From the NCBI RefSeq assembly GCF_024347575.1, contig NZ_AP025503.1, forward strand, positions 1 to 64,000: a DNA stretch of 64,000 bases. Reading direction: 5' to 3'. The first letter of the stretch is position 1. Every line of letters begins with the position of its first letter. The notes beneath the pieces are model-generated. The model worked only from the letters and a program-made list of their open reading frames with translations. It was not told the origin of the DNA and ran no database searches. Source of the DNA: Vibrio pelagius (GTDB lineage: Bacteria; Pseudomonadota; Gammaproteobacteria; Enterobacterales; Vibrionaceae). Positions 1-12,978 of this stretch are shown here, in pieces. Made by a program: the position numbers and the translations under genes.

Positions 1-1419
1 GTGTCATCTTCGCTTTGGTTGCAATGTTTGCAACAGCTTCAAGAAGAGCTACCAGCTACAGAATTCAGTATGTGGGTTCGTCCGTTACAAGCGGAGCTCA
101 ATGACAATACTCTTACTCTATTTGCACCGAACCGCTTCGTGTTGGATTGGGTGCGTGATAAGTACCTAAATAGCATTAACCGTCTACTGCAAGAGTATTG
201 CGGTAACGATATCCCACATCTTCATTTTGAAGTGGGAAGTAAACCGGTATCGGCGCCTAAGCCTGCAGCCCCTAAGCCAACGCGCACAGCCGCTGATGTT
301 GCAGCTGAATCTTCGGCTCCGGCACAACTGCAAGCTCGTAAACCTGTTCACAAGACATGGGATGATGAAGAGCCTGCAGCAGAGGTCGACCTTAACCACC
401 GCTCAAACGTGAACCCTAAACACAAGTTCAACAACTTTGTTGAGGGTAAGTCTAACCAACTCGGTTTAGCTGCAGCACGCCAAGTTGCGGATAATCCAGG
501 TGCTGCGTACAACCCACTATTTCTGTATGGCGGTACCGGCCTAGGTAAAACTCACCTATTGCACGCGGTAGGTAATGCGATTGTTGATGGTAAGCCGAAC
601 GCTAAAGTCGTCTACATGCACTCTGAGCGTTTTGTTCAGGATATGGTTAAAGCCCTGCAGAATAACGCAATTGAAGAGTTCAAACGTTACTACCGTAGTG
701 TTGATGCACTGCTTATCGATGACATCCAATTCTTTGCTAATAAAGAGCGTTCACAGGAAGAATTTTTCCATACCTTTAATGCGCTACTGGAAGGCAATCA
801 ACAGATCATTCTAACTTCAGACCGCTATCCAAAAGAGATCAACGGGGTAGAAGATCGTCTTAAATCTCGATTTGGTTGGGGTCTAACGGTTGCGATTGAG
901 CCGCCTGAACTAGAGACTCGCGTTGCGATCTTGATGAAGAAAGCCGAAGACCACCAGATTCACCTGGCTGATGAAGTGGCATTCTTTATCGCTAAGCGAC
1001 TGCGCTCAAACGTTCGTGAGCTTGAAGGTGCATTGAACCGTGTCATTGCTAACGCAAACTTCACAGGTCGTCCAATCACCATCGATTTCGTGCGTGAAGC
1101 ACTGCGTGACCTACTGGCACTGCAAGAGAAGCTGGTTACTATCGATAACATTCAGAAGACAGTGGCGGAGTACTACAAGATTAAAGTCGCGGACTTACTG
1201 TCTAAGCGTCGTTCTCGCTCGGTTGCGCGCCCACGTCAATTGGCGATGGCATTGGCAAAAGAGCTAACCAACCACAGCTTACCTGAGATTGGTGATGCAT
1301 TTGGTGGTCGTGACCACACCACGGTTCTGCACGCGTGTCGTAAAATTGCTCAGCTTCGTGAAGAGAGCCACGACATTAAAGAAGACTATTCTAACCTGAT
1401 CCGTACCCTTTCTTCTTAA
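1..1419 (+). CDS. dnaA: Chromosomal replication initiator DnaA
   Basis: DnaA is the AAA+ ATPase that binds DnaA boxes and melts the origin to load the helicase. The 472-aa product is full length. The N-terminal domain starts as in E. coli (SLWLQCL...LPATEFSMW), which supports the GTG at base 1 as the true start although no ribosome-binding site is in view. A variable alanine/proline-rich linker (about 80-135) is followed by Walker A GGTGLGKT (177-184), Walker B LLIDDIQF (237-243), and the C-terminal DNA-binding signature [12 protein letters not shown] (from 434). It is first of the dnaA-dnaN-recF-gyrB run. The promoter and any autoregulatory boxes lie left of the window. Confidence 0.98.
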   Translation: MSSSLWLQCLQQLQEELPATEFSMWVRPLQAELNDNTLTLFAPNRFVLDWVRDKYLNSINRLLQEYCGNDIPHLHFEVGSKPVSAPKPAAPKPTRTAADVAAESSAPAQLQARKPVHKTWDDEEPAAEVDLNHRSNVNPKHKFNNFVEGKSNQLGLAAARQVADNPGAAYNPLFLYGGTGLGKTHLLHAVGNAIVDGKPNAKVVYMHSERFVQDMVKALQNNAIEEFKRYYRSVDALLIDDIQFFANKERSQEEFFHTFNALLEGNQQIILTSDRYPKEINGVEDRLKSRFGWGLTVAIEPPELETRVAILMKKAEDHQIHLADEVAFFIAKRLRSNVRELEGALNRVIANANFTGRPITIDFVREALRDLLALQEKLVTIDNIQKTVAEYYKIKVADLLSKRRSRSVARPRQLAMALAKELTNHSLPEIGDAFGGRDHTTVLHACRKIAQLREESHDIKEDYSNLIRTLSS

Positions 1420-1502
1420 TACACAGTATTCTTAACCAGAGATAACAGAATATCGGCCGCTCGTTGGATAACGAGCCGCCCTTGATACCTTAAGAGTAAG
1501 CT

Positions 1503-2603
1503 ATGAAATTTACCATTGAACGCAGTCACCTGATTAAGCCGTTACAACAAGTCTCTGGCGCACTGGGTGGTCGACCAACCCTACCAATCCTAGGTAACCT
1601 ACTGATCAAGGTTGAAGATAACGTATTATCAATGACTGCCACCGATCTAGAAGTGGAATTGGTGAGTCGCGTGACACTAGAAGGTGAGTTTGAAGCGGGC
1701 AGCATCACGGTACCTTCTCGTAAATTCCTAGATATCTGTCGCGGTTTACCTGATAACTCGATGATCACAGTGGTTCTCGACGGCGATCGTGTTCAAGTAC
1801 GCTCTGGCCGTAGCCGCTTCTCTTTAGCAACGCTACCGGCGGCTGATTTTCCAAATATCGAAGACTGGAGCAGCGAAGTTGAAGTGTCTGTGACACAAGC
1901 AGAACTGCGTGGTCTGATTGAGAAGACACAATTCTCAATGGCGAACCAAGACGTTCGTTACTACCTCAACGGTATGTTGTTTGAGATTGAAGGCTCAACA
2001 CTGCGCAGCGTGGCAACCGATGGTCACCGTATGGCGGTATCTCAAGCTCAGCTTGGTGCTGATTTCGCACAGAAGCAGATCATTGTGCCTCGTAAGGGTG
2101 TTCAAGAGCTCGTTAAGCTATTAGATGCACCCGAGCAGCCGGTAACACTGCAAATCGGTAGCTCAAATGTGCGTGCAGAGGTGAACAACTATGTCTTCAC
2201 TTCTAAGCTTGTTGACGGTCGTTTCCCAGATTATCGCCGCGTAATGCCGCAAAATACCACCAAAACGCTAGAAACTAGCTGTGATGAACTGCGCTCTGCT
2301 TTCTCTCGTGCTGCGATTCTATCGAATGAAAAATTCCGTGGCGTGCGTGTGAATCTTGCGGATAGCGAAATGCGCATTACGGCGAACAACCCAGAGCAAG
2401 AAGAAGCGGAAGAGATGCTAGACGTGAACTACGAAGGCGACGCGCTAGAGATCGGCTTCAACGTAAGCTACGTTCTGGATGTATTGAACACGCTACGCTG
2501 TGAACAGGTTCGTGTTTCGATGTCGGATGCCAACGCCAGTGCGCTGATTGAGAACGCACAAGATGACAGCGCGATGTACGTTGTTATGCCAATCCGTCTA
2601 TAG
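1503..2603 (+). CDS. dnaN: DNA polymerase III sliding clamp (beta subunit)
   Basis: The beta clamp forms a dimeric ring that tethers DNA polymerases and recruits Hda, MutS and other partners. The 366-aa product has the usual length and the three-fold repeat architecture; it begins MKFTIERSHLIKPLQQVSG and ends with the typical ...YVVMPIRL tail. The ATG follows AAGAGTAAGCT as a modest ribosome-binding site. It lies 83 bp after dnaA; that gap holds a small hairpin (about 1459-1476) but no clear terminator, so cotranscription with dnaA and recF is expected. Confidence 0.98.
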   Translation: MKFTIERSHLIKPLQQVSGALGGRPTLPILGNLLIKVEDNVLSMTATDLEVELVSRVTLEGEFEAGSITVPSRKFLDICRGLPDNSMITVVLDGDRVQVRSGRSRFSLATLPAADFPNIEDWSSEVEVSVTQAELRGLIEKTQFSMANQDVRYYLNGMLFEIEGSTLRSVATDGHRMAVSQAQLGADFAQKQIIVPRKGVQELVKLLDAPEQPVTLQIGSSNVRAEVNNYVFTSKLVDGRFPDYRRVMPQNTTKTLETSCDELRSAFSRAAILSNEKFRGVRVNLADSEMRITANNPEQEEAEEMLDVNYEGDALEIGFNVSYVLDVLNTLRCEQVRVSMSDANASALIENAQDDSAMYVVMPIRL

Positions 2604-2640
2604 AGATGGTACCGTCGTTAATGATTAATATGATGACGTT

Positions 2641-6155
<3,515 letters not shown>

Positions 6156-6185
6156 ATTGACCTAAAAAACAATCTGAAAATTTTA

Positions 6186-6214
6186 AAAGACTGCTAGAAA
6201 TGGCAGTCTTTTTT
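6186..6214 (+). terminator. Rho-independent terminator after gyrB
   Basis: A 9-bp perfect stem AAAGACTGC / GCAGTCTTT with an 8-nt loop is followed by a run of T. It closes the dnaA-gyrB operon. Confidence 0.9.
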
Positions 6215-6251
6215 ATTGCCGATATTTTAATTATCTTTCAATAGGTTGGTT

Positions 6252-6294
6252 CGTCATCCTCAAGAGGGAGGAACGACCGAGTTGGGGATCTCTA
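6252..6294 (+). repeat. 43-bp dispersed palindromic repeat, copy 1
   Basis: Starts CGTCATCCTCAAGAGGGAGG and ends GGGGATCTCTA. A second copy in the same orientation lies at 7122-7164, on the other side of ibpA, with 37 of 43 bases identical. The outer bases form an inverted repeat (ATCC with GGAT). It resembles short REP-like repeats scattered through Vibrio intergenic regions; the wider distribution is from general knowledge, not from this window. Confidence 0.7.
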
Positions 6295-6323
6295 GAAGCG
6301 CGTAGAAAATTTTTTAATCCGAT

Positions 6324-6353
6324 CCCTTGAACCTATTTTGTTCAATCCATATA
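6324..6353 (+). promoter_or_regulatory. Sigma-32-type heat-shock promoter for ibpA
   Basis: A -35 element CCCTTGAA (6324-6331), a 14-bp spacer and a -10 element TCCATATA (6346-6353) resemble the RpoH consensus CCCTTGAA-N13-17-CCCCATnTA. It would give a leader of about 240 nt ahead of ibpA, long for this gene, so a second, closer start is possible. Confidence 0.5.
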
Positions 6354-6519
6354 TCTAGTTATGAAGAGGATGACTGTCTTGCTCAAGAGAGAAGAAACAG
6401 ATCTTCTGGAACGCTGAATAGGTATCGCTCAGGAGAGGATAACCTTGAAGGCACATAATTGAACTGATTTATTACTACGTCCCAGCGTTATCAAAACCCG
6501 AGGAGTAGCGGATAAATCC

Positions 6520-6602
6520 CTTAGTCGGCAGCGATCGAACATACTATCGATCCGTGCAAACTCACGACTAAGACTATTGCTTACTAAAAGGATAGCATTA
6601 TG
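6520..6602 (+). promoter_or_regulatory. Folded ibpA leader, ROSE-like RNA thermometer candidate
   Basis: Just before the ibpA start the leader can form an 8-bp stem CTTAGTCG (6520-6527) / CGACTAAG (6565-6572). This encloses a 6-bp hairpin GATCGA (6533-6538) / TCGATC (6547-6552). A final weak hairpin pairs TGCT (6578-6581) with AGCA (6594-6597) and draws the AAGGA ribosome-binding region into a partly mismatched stem. ROSE thermometers of small heat-shock genes have this design, with a short UUGCU segment opposing the Shine-Dalgarno sequence; UUGCU is present here at 6577-6581. Confidence 0.55.
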
Positions 6603-7034
6603 AGAACTGTAGATTTCACTCCACTATACCGCAATGCAATTGGCTTCGATCGTCTATTTAACATGATGGAAGCGAACACATCGAAGAACTCTTCTGGCGG
6701 TTACCCTCCATACAATATCGAGCAAAAAGACGAGAACAACTACCGTATTACTATGGCAGTTGCAGGCTTTGCTGAAGAGCAGCTAGACCTAACTCAAAAA
6801 GATAACATGCTGATTGTAAAAGGTGAGCGTAAACCAGAAGCAGAAAAAACCTATGTGTACCAAGGTATCGCAGAGCGTGATTTCGAGCGTAAATTCCAAC
6901 TGGCAGACTACGTAAAAGTCGTAGGTGCGAGCATGGAAAACGGTCTATTGCACATTGATCTAGAACGCGAAATCCCAGAAGCGATGCAACCACGTAAGAT
7001 TGCTATTAATGGTAACAGCCTACTAGAAGGCTAA
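6600..7034 (+). CDS. ibpA: Small heat-shock protein IbpA (Hsp20)
   Basis: IbpA is an ATP-independent holdase that binds unfolding proteins and aggregates for later rescue by DnaK and ClpB. The 144-aa product has the IbpA N-terminus ([20 protein letters not shown]), a central alpha-crystallin domain (about 38-128, with [12 protein letters not shown] and the [12 protein letters not shown] strand) and a short tail with the AIN (I-x-I/V-like) segment. The start follows AAGGATAGC. Regulation by heat is inferred from the promoter and the leader fold upstream. A terminator follows at 7079. Confidence 0.95.
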   Translation: MRTVDFTPLYRNAIGFDRLFNMMEANTSKNSSGGYPPYNIEQKDENNYRITMAVAGFAEEQLDLTQKDNMLIVKGERKPEAEKTYVYQGIAERDFERKFQLADYVKVVGASMENGLLHIDLEREIPEAMQPRKIAINGNSLLEG

Positions 7035-7078
7035 TTACGATTAGCTTTTGAGAGCTAAAACTATCGGGAAATAAGAGT

Positions 7079-7107
7079 GAAAGAGCACCCAATGAGGTGC
7101 TCTTTTT
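7079..7107 (+). terminator. Rho-independent terminator after ibpA
   Basis: Stem GAGCACC / GGTGCTC extended by A-U pairs, with a 6-nt loop and a T-run. Confidence 0.88.
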
Positions 7108-7121
7108 GTTTATTCTTCTAA

Positions 7122-7164
7122 CGTCATTCCATAGAGGGAGGAACGACCGAGTAGGGAATCTCTA
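7122..7164 (+). repeat. 43-bp dispersed palindromic repeat, copy 2
   Basis: Second copy of the 6252-6294 repeat, starting CGTCATTCCATAGAGGGAGG and ending GGGAATCTCTA. Its last three bases coincide with the avtA stop codon on the minus strand. In the outer stem one C-G pair of copy 1 is T-A here, so the pairing is kept although both bases changed. Confidence 0.7.
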
Positions 7165-8415
7165 TTTGCTTTCGCTGTAAGCTTTCTCCACTTCCTCTGC
7201 AATGATTGCAATACCTTTCTGCATCATCTCATCGTCTTGTACGTAGTTCATACGCAGACATTGGTGAGCATGGTCCCATTCGTCTTCTTGACCAATGAAG
7301 AAATACTCACCTGGAACAATCAATACCCCGCGAGCTTTTAGACGCTTGTACAGCTCCATGGTTGTAATTGGCAGCTCATCAAACCATAGCCACAAGAACA
7401 TCGCGCCCTCTGGTTTGTGAATACGGAAGCGCTCATCGGTGATCGCTTGTTGCAGTAGCTCGACAGCACGCAGAGATTTCTGACGGTAGAACGGCTTGAT
7501 GGTGTTTTCACTCAACTCAAGCAGGTCGCCTTTCTCAATCATATGATGCGCCAGTGCAGGGCCGATGCTACCCGGCGCCAAGCTGATGATGCCATTCATA
7601 TTGGTCATCGCTTGTGTGACTTCTTCACTCGCAATCACGATACCGCAACGTACACCTGGTAAACCAAGCTTAGACAGGCTCATGCATAGGATGGTGTTCT
7701 CGTTCCAGAACGGTTCTACATCCTCAAAGATGATGTTTGGAAACGGCAAGCCGTAAGCATTATCGATGATCAGTGGAATGTTGTTTTCGCGTGCTAGCTT
7801 ATCGAGCTTACGAATTTCTTCATCTGTGAGTACGTTACCGGTTGGGTTGGTTGGACGTGAAGCACAGATAGCTGCTACTGACTCATCCACTTTGAGCTCT
7901 TCAAAGTCGACGTGGTACTTGAACATGCGATTATCAAGCATCTCAATTTCTGGGTGGTAAGAGACAAAAATGTCTTCATCAACGCCCGCATCTCCATAGC
8001 CGATGTATTCAGGCGCGAGCGGCAGTAGGATTTTCTTATGTGAGCCATCTGGCTGCTTACCTGCAAGCAGGTTGAACAGGTAGAAGAAGCCACTCTGGCT
8101 ACCATTGGTTAGGCTGATGTTCTTTTCGCTGATATTCCAGCCATAGGTCTCTTTAAGTAGAGCGGCTAACGCTTTTACAAAAACATCTTTGCCCTGCGGT
8201 CCATCATAGTTGGCGAGGGCGTTGAGAAGGGCCCCACTGGCGAGGAGTTCCTCACTGGCTTGGTGAAAGTAGTCGAGCATGGCAGGAATGGCTGCTGGGT
8301 TACCACCACCGAGCATGATGGCACCTGGAGTGCGTAGGCCATCATTCAAATCATCCATTAACTGCGTAATACCTGAGTACTGATTAAACTTTTCACCAAA
8401 TTGAGAGAATTGCAT
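7162..8415 (-). CDS. avtA: Valine-pyruvate aminotransferase AvtA
   Basis: A PLP-dependent class I aminotransferase that interconverts valine/2-oxoisovalerate and alanine/pyruvate. The 417-aa length equals that of E. coli AvtA, and identity is high across the protein (SGITQLMDDLNDGLRTPGAI near the start, SRPTNPTGN, and the PLP-lysine region CMSLSKLGLPGVRCGI near 245-260). A single cytosolic gene; its last codons run into the intergenic repeat. It is separated by a terminator from the amylase upstream, so it probably has its own promoter in 8416-8548. Confidence 0.95.
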   Translation of the reverse strand: MQFSQFGEKFNQYSGITQLMDDLNDGLRTPGAIMLGGGNPAAIPAMLDYFHQASEELLASGALLNALANYDGPQGKDVFVKALAALLKETYGWNISEKNISLTNGSQSGFFYLFNLLAGKQPDGSHKKILLPLAPEYIGYGDAGVDEDIFVSYHPEIEMLDNRMFKYHVDFEELKVDESVAAICASRPTNPTGNVLTDEEIRKLDKLARENNIPLIIDNAYGLPFPNIIFEDVEPFWNENTILCMSLSKLGLPGVRCGIVIASEEVTQAMTNMNGIISLAPGSIGPALAHHMIEKGDLLELSENTIKPFYRQKSLRAVELLQQAITDERFRIHKPEGAMFLWLWFDELPITTMELYKRLKARGVLIVPGEYFFIGQEDEWDHAHQCLRMNYVQDDEMMQKGIAIIAEEVEKAYSESK

Positions 8416-8548
8416 CGCTTGTGTTACCTAATTCATTATGTTCGTTTTAATAATTTGTGCACCAGATGTTGCTGGTGGTCGAGGGTAATTCTTGAACATA
8501 CCGCAATGTGTCGGATGAGCAAAGCACGAATGTGGTATCAAACGAAAA

Positions 8549-8573
8549 AAAGCCAGCGAAATATGCTGGCTTT
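8549..8573 (-). terminator. Terminator after the alpha-amylase gene
   Basis: Read on the minus strand, stem AAAGCCAGC / GCTGGCTTT with a 7-nt loop is followed by seven T. Confidence 0.85.
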
Positions 8574-8606
8574 ATCAACAATGGTCATGATTATACTGTT
8601 TGGTGC

Positions 8607-10694
8607 TTATTTAGCCCCTGTATAAACCACGAGCACTTTATCGTCTTTGTATTGGCGTTCGAAGGCGTAGTAGCCCTCTTGGTTACGAATGATGTGTTTA
8701 CCCTGTGCAACCGATGGGTGGCGCTGACGGAACTGACCTAGTGCTTGCCAGTGCTTCAGTAGCTCGGCTCGCTCACCCTTGATTTGCTCCCAAGGCATAT
8801 CTGAACGAGTGCCCTGCATTGGATCGGATCCCGTTGGTCCGAAGTCACGCGCAACTTCATCGCCGTAATAGATCTGTACTGCGCCTGGAGCCAGCATCAG
8901 CGCGTTCGCTGCTCGAGTCTGTTTCGCAAAATCGCTACCATGTTGTGTCCAGAACAGAGAGGTATCGTGTGATGATAGGTAACTCAGAACATTAAACTCA
9001 CTATCGCCATTGATCTTCTCTGCGTAGCGAAGGTAATCCGCATCGAGGTCAGACAAACACTTGAGCGCCTTTGGGGCGATATCACTCTGGAACTCAAAGT
9101 TGATGATCGAATCAAAGCCGTTAGCGAAATAATCTGATTTCACGACACTGTGCGCCCAGACTTCACCGGTCATCCAAAACGGTAAATCATCCAATGCTTT
9201 GTCTGGGTGGTTCTGTTTCCATTCTGCGAGTGCTTGAGTGGTGCTCTCTTTTAGCTCTGCCCAGGCATCAAGTTCGACGTGTTTGGCGGTATCGACGCGG
9301 AAACCATCAACGCCATACTCTCTCACCCAGTCTGAAAGCCAAGTGATTAGGTGTTGGCGAGGTGTACGCTGCACATCTTCAGCGTTGGTCTCTTTGTTAG
9401 CGTAGAAATTAGGGTGCCCTGTCAGCTCTGTGGATTCGGTTTTTAGATCTGGCAGGTGCGCAAGTGACATAGTGATGTTGTTGTAGCCAGGTGAATCATA
9501 GGCGCCAATATCGCTGCGTAGCCATGCCTTACCCCACCATTTCTCCCACGCTTCTTGGTCACTGTAGGAGATGTAGTTATTGAAGTAGTGCCAGTTTTGT
9601 CCCTCTTTTGGCTGCCAGTCTGTCCAGTTTTTACCAAGCGTCTGCTGTGCTTCTTGGTCGCTGAGGTTGAGCTTACCGAAATCGAACTCCTGCATGTCGG
9701 CGAGGGTTGCGTATCCGGTGTGGTTCATCACCACATCCCAAATCACGCGGATACCTTTACTGTGAGCGGTGTCTATGAAGGTTCTAAGCTCGTCTTCGGT
9801 ACCCATGTTGTCATCGAGCTTGGTCCAATCTTGGTGGTAGTAGCCATGGTAAGCGTAGTGCTTAAAGTCACCACGGTCGCCACCGCCAACCCAGCCATGA
9901 ATTTGCTCTAGAGGGGATGTAATCCAGATAGCGTTAGCCCCGAGCGATTCGATGTAGTCGAGCTTCTCAGTTAAGCCTGCTAGGTCACCGCCGTGGAAGG
10001 TGCCAACTTCATCTTGGCCATCTTTGCTGCGCCCATAGCTGTTGTCATTGTCTGGGTTGCCATTATAAAAGCGGTCAGTCATGACGAAGTAAACTGTGGC
10101 ATTATCCCAACTAAACGTCGATTGTTCTGCTGACTCAACCTCTTCAAGCAAAAGGAGCCCTTGGCTTGATTTGGCCGGTTTCATGCTGATCGTGCCGTTG
10201 GTCACTGTCGCTTGCTGGCCAGAGAGTGCGTCACGTAACAAGGTGCCATCTGCAAAGGTCTTAGTGACATCGACGGTGGTCGGTGAATCGCTTGGCACCG
10301 GACATGTGAAGCTCTGAACCTTCTTCTGTTTCGGTTTTACCTTAACTGTTAGCTCATTGGATTGTGGGTTGAGGGTAAATTGGTAGGTATTAGCCTTGAA
10401 TACCTTGATATCTATTTGAGACTCTTCTGCGCAGTCGTCGACACGTAGAGGCTTGTTAAATTTCACTCGGCTCTCTTCTGCCAAGGCGTAGCTTGTGCCA
10501 CAGGTTTGCGCGGCATCGCTAATAGAAAAGGTGTGTGTGCCTTTGCTGAGCTCATGCTCGACAATCAATGTCCCTTGTCCTGTTGAGTGAAAGGGCTGCG
10601 CCTGATCATCAATGGTCAACAGCAGTGGATTGTCGCTGGTTTGGCTGCATGCGCTGAGTGCAAGAATTGAGAGCGCGAGAGTGGTCTTCTTCAT
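8607..10694 (-). CDS. malS: MalS-type exported alpha-amylase (lipoprotein signal)
   Basis: A GH13 alpha-amylase that hydrolyses maltodextrins outside the cytoplasm. The 695-aa product aligns along its length with E. coli periplasmic MalS (shared GTFHGGDLAGLTEKLDYIESLG, HGWVGGG, DVVMNHTGYATLADMQE, SYLSSHDT). GH13 catalytic residues are visible: the nucleophile Asp in GFRVDTAKHVE (about 466), Glu in TGEVW (about 509) and Asp in SSHDT (about 577). Unlike E. coli MalS it begins with a lipobox-like signal, LALSAC, suggesting lipid anchoring. The ribosome-binding site is GGGGAAGGATACA-ATG. No MalT box was recognised with certainty. Confidence 0.92.
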   Translation of the reverse strand: MKKTTLALSILALSACSQTSDNPLLLTIDDQAQPFHSTGQGTLIVEHELSKGTHTFSISDAAQTCGTSYALAEESRVKFNKPLRVDDCAEESQIDIKVFKANTYQFTLNPQSNELTVKVKPKQKKVQSFTCPVPSDSPTTVDVTKTFADGTLLRDALSGQQATVTNGTISMKPAKSSQGLLLLEEVESAEQSTFSWDNATVYFVMTDRFYNGNPDNDNSYGRSKDGQDEVGTFHGGDLAGLTEKLDYIESLGANAIWITSPLEQIHGWVGGGDRGDFKHYAYHGYYHQDWTKLDDNMGTEDELRTFIDTAHSKGIRVIWDVVMNHTGYATLADMQEFDFGKLNLSDQEAQQTLGKNWTDWQPKEGQNWHYFNNYISYSDQEAWEKWWGKAWLRSDIGAYDSPGYNNITMSLAHLPDLKTESTELTGHPNFYANKETNAEDVQRTPRQHLITWLSDWVREYGVDGFRVDTAKHVELDAWAELKESTTQALAEWKQNHPDKALDDLPFWMTGEVWAHSVVKSDYFANGFDSIINFEFQSDIAPKALKCLSDLDADYLRYAEKINGDSEFNVLSYLSSHDTSLFWTQHGSDFAKQTRAANALMLAPGAVQIYYGDEVARDFGPTGSDPMQGTRSDMPWEQIKGERAELLKHWQALGQFRQRHPSVAQGKHIIRNQEGYYAFERQYKDDKVLVVYTGAK

Positions 10695-10810
10695 TGTATC
10701 CTTCCCCGAATAAGACTCTCGTTATATCAAAGGTTGGGATCTACATTCTGAGGACTAATACAATCGACTTATGGTTATTACCTCTACAAATAAATACCGA
10801 GTTCACAAAA

Positions 10811-10838
10811 ACAAAAAGGGAAGCACGTGCTTCCCTTT
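10811..10838 (-). terminator. Terminator after glyS
   Basis: A perfect 24-bp palindrome (halves AAAGGGAAGCAC and GTGCTTCCCTTT, 10815-10838) followed on the minus strand by a T-rich tract. Confidence 0.88.
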
Positions 10839-10894
10839 GGGTATTTACCTTTCGTTGCTCAGAGCATCGCTTTGAACAGCTGTCTCACTCGTAC

Positions 10895-12976
10895 TTATTT
10901 TTGCAGTAGAGAGATGTCAGCAATCTGTAGGAACAGGTTACGTAGGTTGTTCAATAGCGTTAGACGGTTCTTCTTAAGCGCTTCGTCATCAGCCATAACC
11001 ATTACGTTGTCGAAGAACGCATCAACAGGCTCACGTAGAGCAGCTAGCTTGCTTAGGGCTTCTTGGTAGTTACCTGTCGCGAATGCTGGCTCTAGAGCTT
11101 CCGTCATTACTGCAACGTTTTCAGCCAGTGTTTTCTCTGCGTCTTCTTGTAGAAGTGCCAGATCGATATCTGCTGCTAGTTCACCATCGAATTTCGCAAG
11201 GATGTTACCTACACGTTTGTTCGCTGCTGCTAGAGCTTCTGCCGCTTCTAGTTCACGGAAGTGAGAAACCGCTTTAACACGTTGGTCAAAGTCAGTTGGC
11301 TTGGTTGGACGATTCGCTAGTACCGCTTGGATGATATCAACGCTGAAGCCAGCATCTTGGTACCATGCACGGAAACGACCTAGCATGAAGTCGATAACGT
11401 CTGCTTCTACGTTGTCGTTGGTTAGCTTGTCGCCTAGTAGTTCTTTCGCTTTTGCGATTAGATCTGTTAGGTCTAGGTTGTAGCCGTTTTCAACGATAAT
11501 ACGTAGCACACCTAGAGATGCACGACGAAGTGCGAATGGGTCAGAACCCTTAGGTGCTTGACCAATACCGAAGATACCAACAATCGTATCTAGCTTGTCA
11601 GCCATTGCGACAGCAGATGAGATACCAGTGCTTGGTAGGTCATCACCTGCGAAACGAGGCATGTACTGCTCGTAAAGTGCTAGTGCAACTTGCTCGTCTT
11701 CACCATCGTGAGTCGCGTAGTGCATGCCCATAACACCTTGAGTATCCGTGAATTCGAATACCATAGAGGTCATTAGGTCACATTTCGCTAGTAGACCTGC
11801 GCGCTTAGATTTCTCAACGTCAGCATCGATCTGCTCAGCGATGTAGCTAGCAAGCTCTGTGATGCGGTCTGTTTTGTCTTTGATAGTACCAAGCTGCTTC
11901 TGGAAGATAGCTTGCTCTAGCTCAGGTAGGCGGTCGATAAGAGGACGCTTACGGTCAGTGTTAAAGAAGAATTCTGCATCCGCTAGACGTGGACGTACAA
12001 CCTTCTCGTTACCTTCGATAACGTGGCGAGGCTCTTTAGATTCGATGTTTGAAACGAAGATGAAGTTAGGTAGTAGCTTTTTGTTGTCATCGCCTTTCTC
12101 ATGTGAATAGACAGGGAAGTACTTTTGGTCACCCTTCATGGTGTAAACTAATGCTTCAGAAGGTACTTTTAGGAACTCTTCTTCAAACTTCGCTGTTAGT
12201 ACTACTGGCCACTCAACCAGAGACGTTACTTCTTCTACTAGGTCATCTTCTAGATCAGCTGTACCACCAACCGCTGCTGCTGCTTTTTGCGAATCAGCAA
12301 GGATAATCGCTTTACGCGCTTCGTAATCTGCCATTACTTTACCGCGCTCTTCTAGGATCGCTGGGTATTGCTCTGCAGAATCGATAGTAAACTCTTGCTC
12401 ACCCATGAAGCGGTGACCACGGATAGTGCGGTCAGATGCTACGCCTAGGATCTCGCCTTCGATAAGGTCAGAACCCATCAGCATAGTTAGTGTTTTAACT
12501 GGACGAATGAACTGAGTTGTCTTGTTGCCCCAACGCATTGGCTTAGCGATTGGTAGGTTACCTAGTGCTTTTGCTGCTAGGTCAACAACGATTTCAGACG
12601 TTGCTTGGCCTTTTACTTCTTGTTTGAAAAGAAGCCATTCGCCTTTGTCTGTTACTAGACGGTCAGCTTGTTCAACCGTGATGCCGTTACCACGAGCCCA
12701 GCCTTGAGCTGCTTTAGTTGCGTTGCCGTCAGCATCGAATGCTACAGAAACTGCAGGGCCACGTTTTTCAACGACTTTGTCTTCTTGGCCTTCAGCCAGT
12801 GCTGCGACTTTAAGAGCAAGACGACGAGGTGCTGCGTACCATTTCACGCCTTCGTGAGCCAGGCTCGCGCCCTTTAGCTCTGCTTCGAAGTTTGCTGCGA
12901 ACGCTTCTGCTAGAGTACGAAGCTGTGTTGGTGGTAGCTCTTCAGTACCCAGTTCAATTAGAAATTCTTTAGCCAT
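10895..12976 (-). CDS. glyS: Glycyl-tRNA synthetase beta subunit
   Basis: The large subunit of the bacterial alpha2-beta2 glycyl-tRNA synthetase, needed for tRNA-Gly recognition. The ATG at 12976 ([16 protein letters not shown]) is preferred over an upstream in-frame ATG at 13003. It matches the E. coli N-terminus, is preceded by GGAGAAGTAATC, and starts 2 bp after the glyQ stop. The resulting 693 aa agree with the family (E. coli 689). The C-terminal DALR-type anticodon-binding region is present. It is cotranscribed with glyQ. Confidence 0.96.
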   Translation of the reverse strand: MAKEFLIELGTEELPPTQLRTLAEAFAANFEAELKGASLAHEGVKWYAAPRRLALKVAALAEGQEDKVVEKRGPAVSVAFDADGNATKAAQGWARGNGITVEQADRLVTDKGEWLLFKQEVKGQATSEIVVDLAAKALGNLPIAKPMRWGNKTTQFIRPVKTLTMLMGSDLIEGEILGVASDRTIRGHRFMGEQEFTIDSAEQYPAILEERGKVMADYEARKAIILADSQKAAAAVGGTADLEDDLVEEVTSLVEWPVVLTAKFEEEFLKVPSEALVYTMKGDQKYFPVYSHEKGDDNKKLLPNFIFVSNIESKEPRHVIEGNEKVVRPRLADAEFFFNTDRKRPLIDRLPELEQAIFQKQLGTIKDKTDRITELASYIAEQIDADVEKSKRAGLLAKCDLMTSMVFEFTDTQGVMGMHYATHDGEDEQVALALYEQYMPRFAGDDLPSTGISSAVAMADKLDTIVGIFGIGQAPKGSDPFALRRASLGVLRIIVENGYNLDLTDLIAKAKELLGDKLTNDNVEADVIDFMLGRFRAWYQDAGFSVDIIQAVLANRPTKPTDFDQRVKAVSHFRELEAAEALAAANKRVGNILAKFDGELAADIDLALLQEDAEKTLAENVAVMTEALEPAFATGNYQEALSKLAALREPVDAFFDNVMVMADDEALKKNRLTLLNNLRNLFLQIADISLLQK

Positions 12977-12978
12977 GA

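Noticed and set aside
1..60. Replication origin at the left edge
   Set aside because: The window starts at the first base of dnaA. No cluster of DnaA boxes or AT-rich unwinding region is present inside it, so the origin cannot be claimed here.
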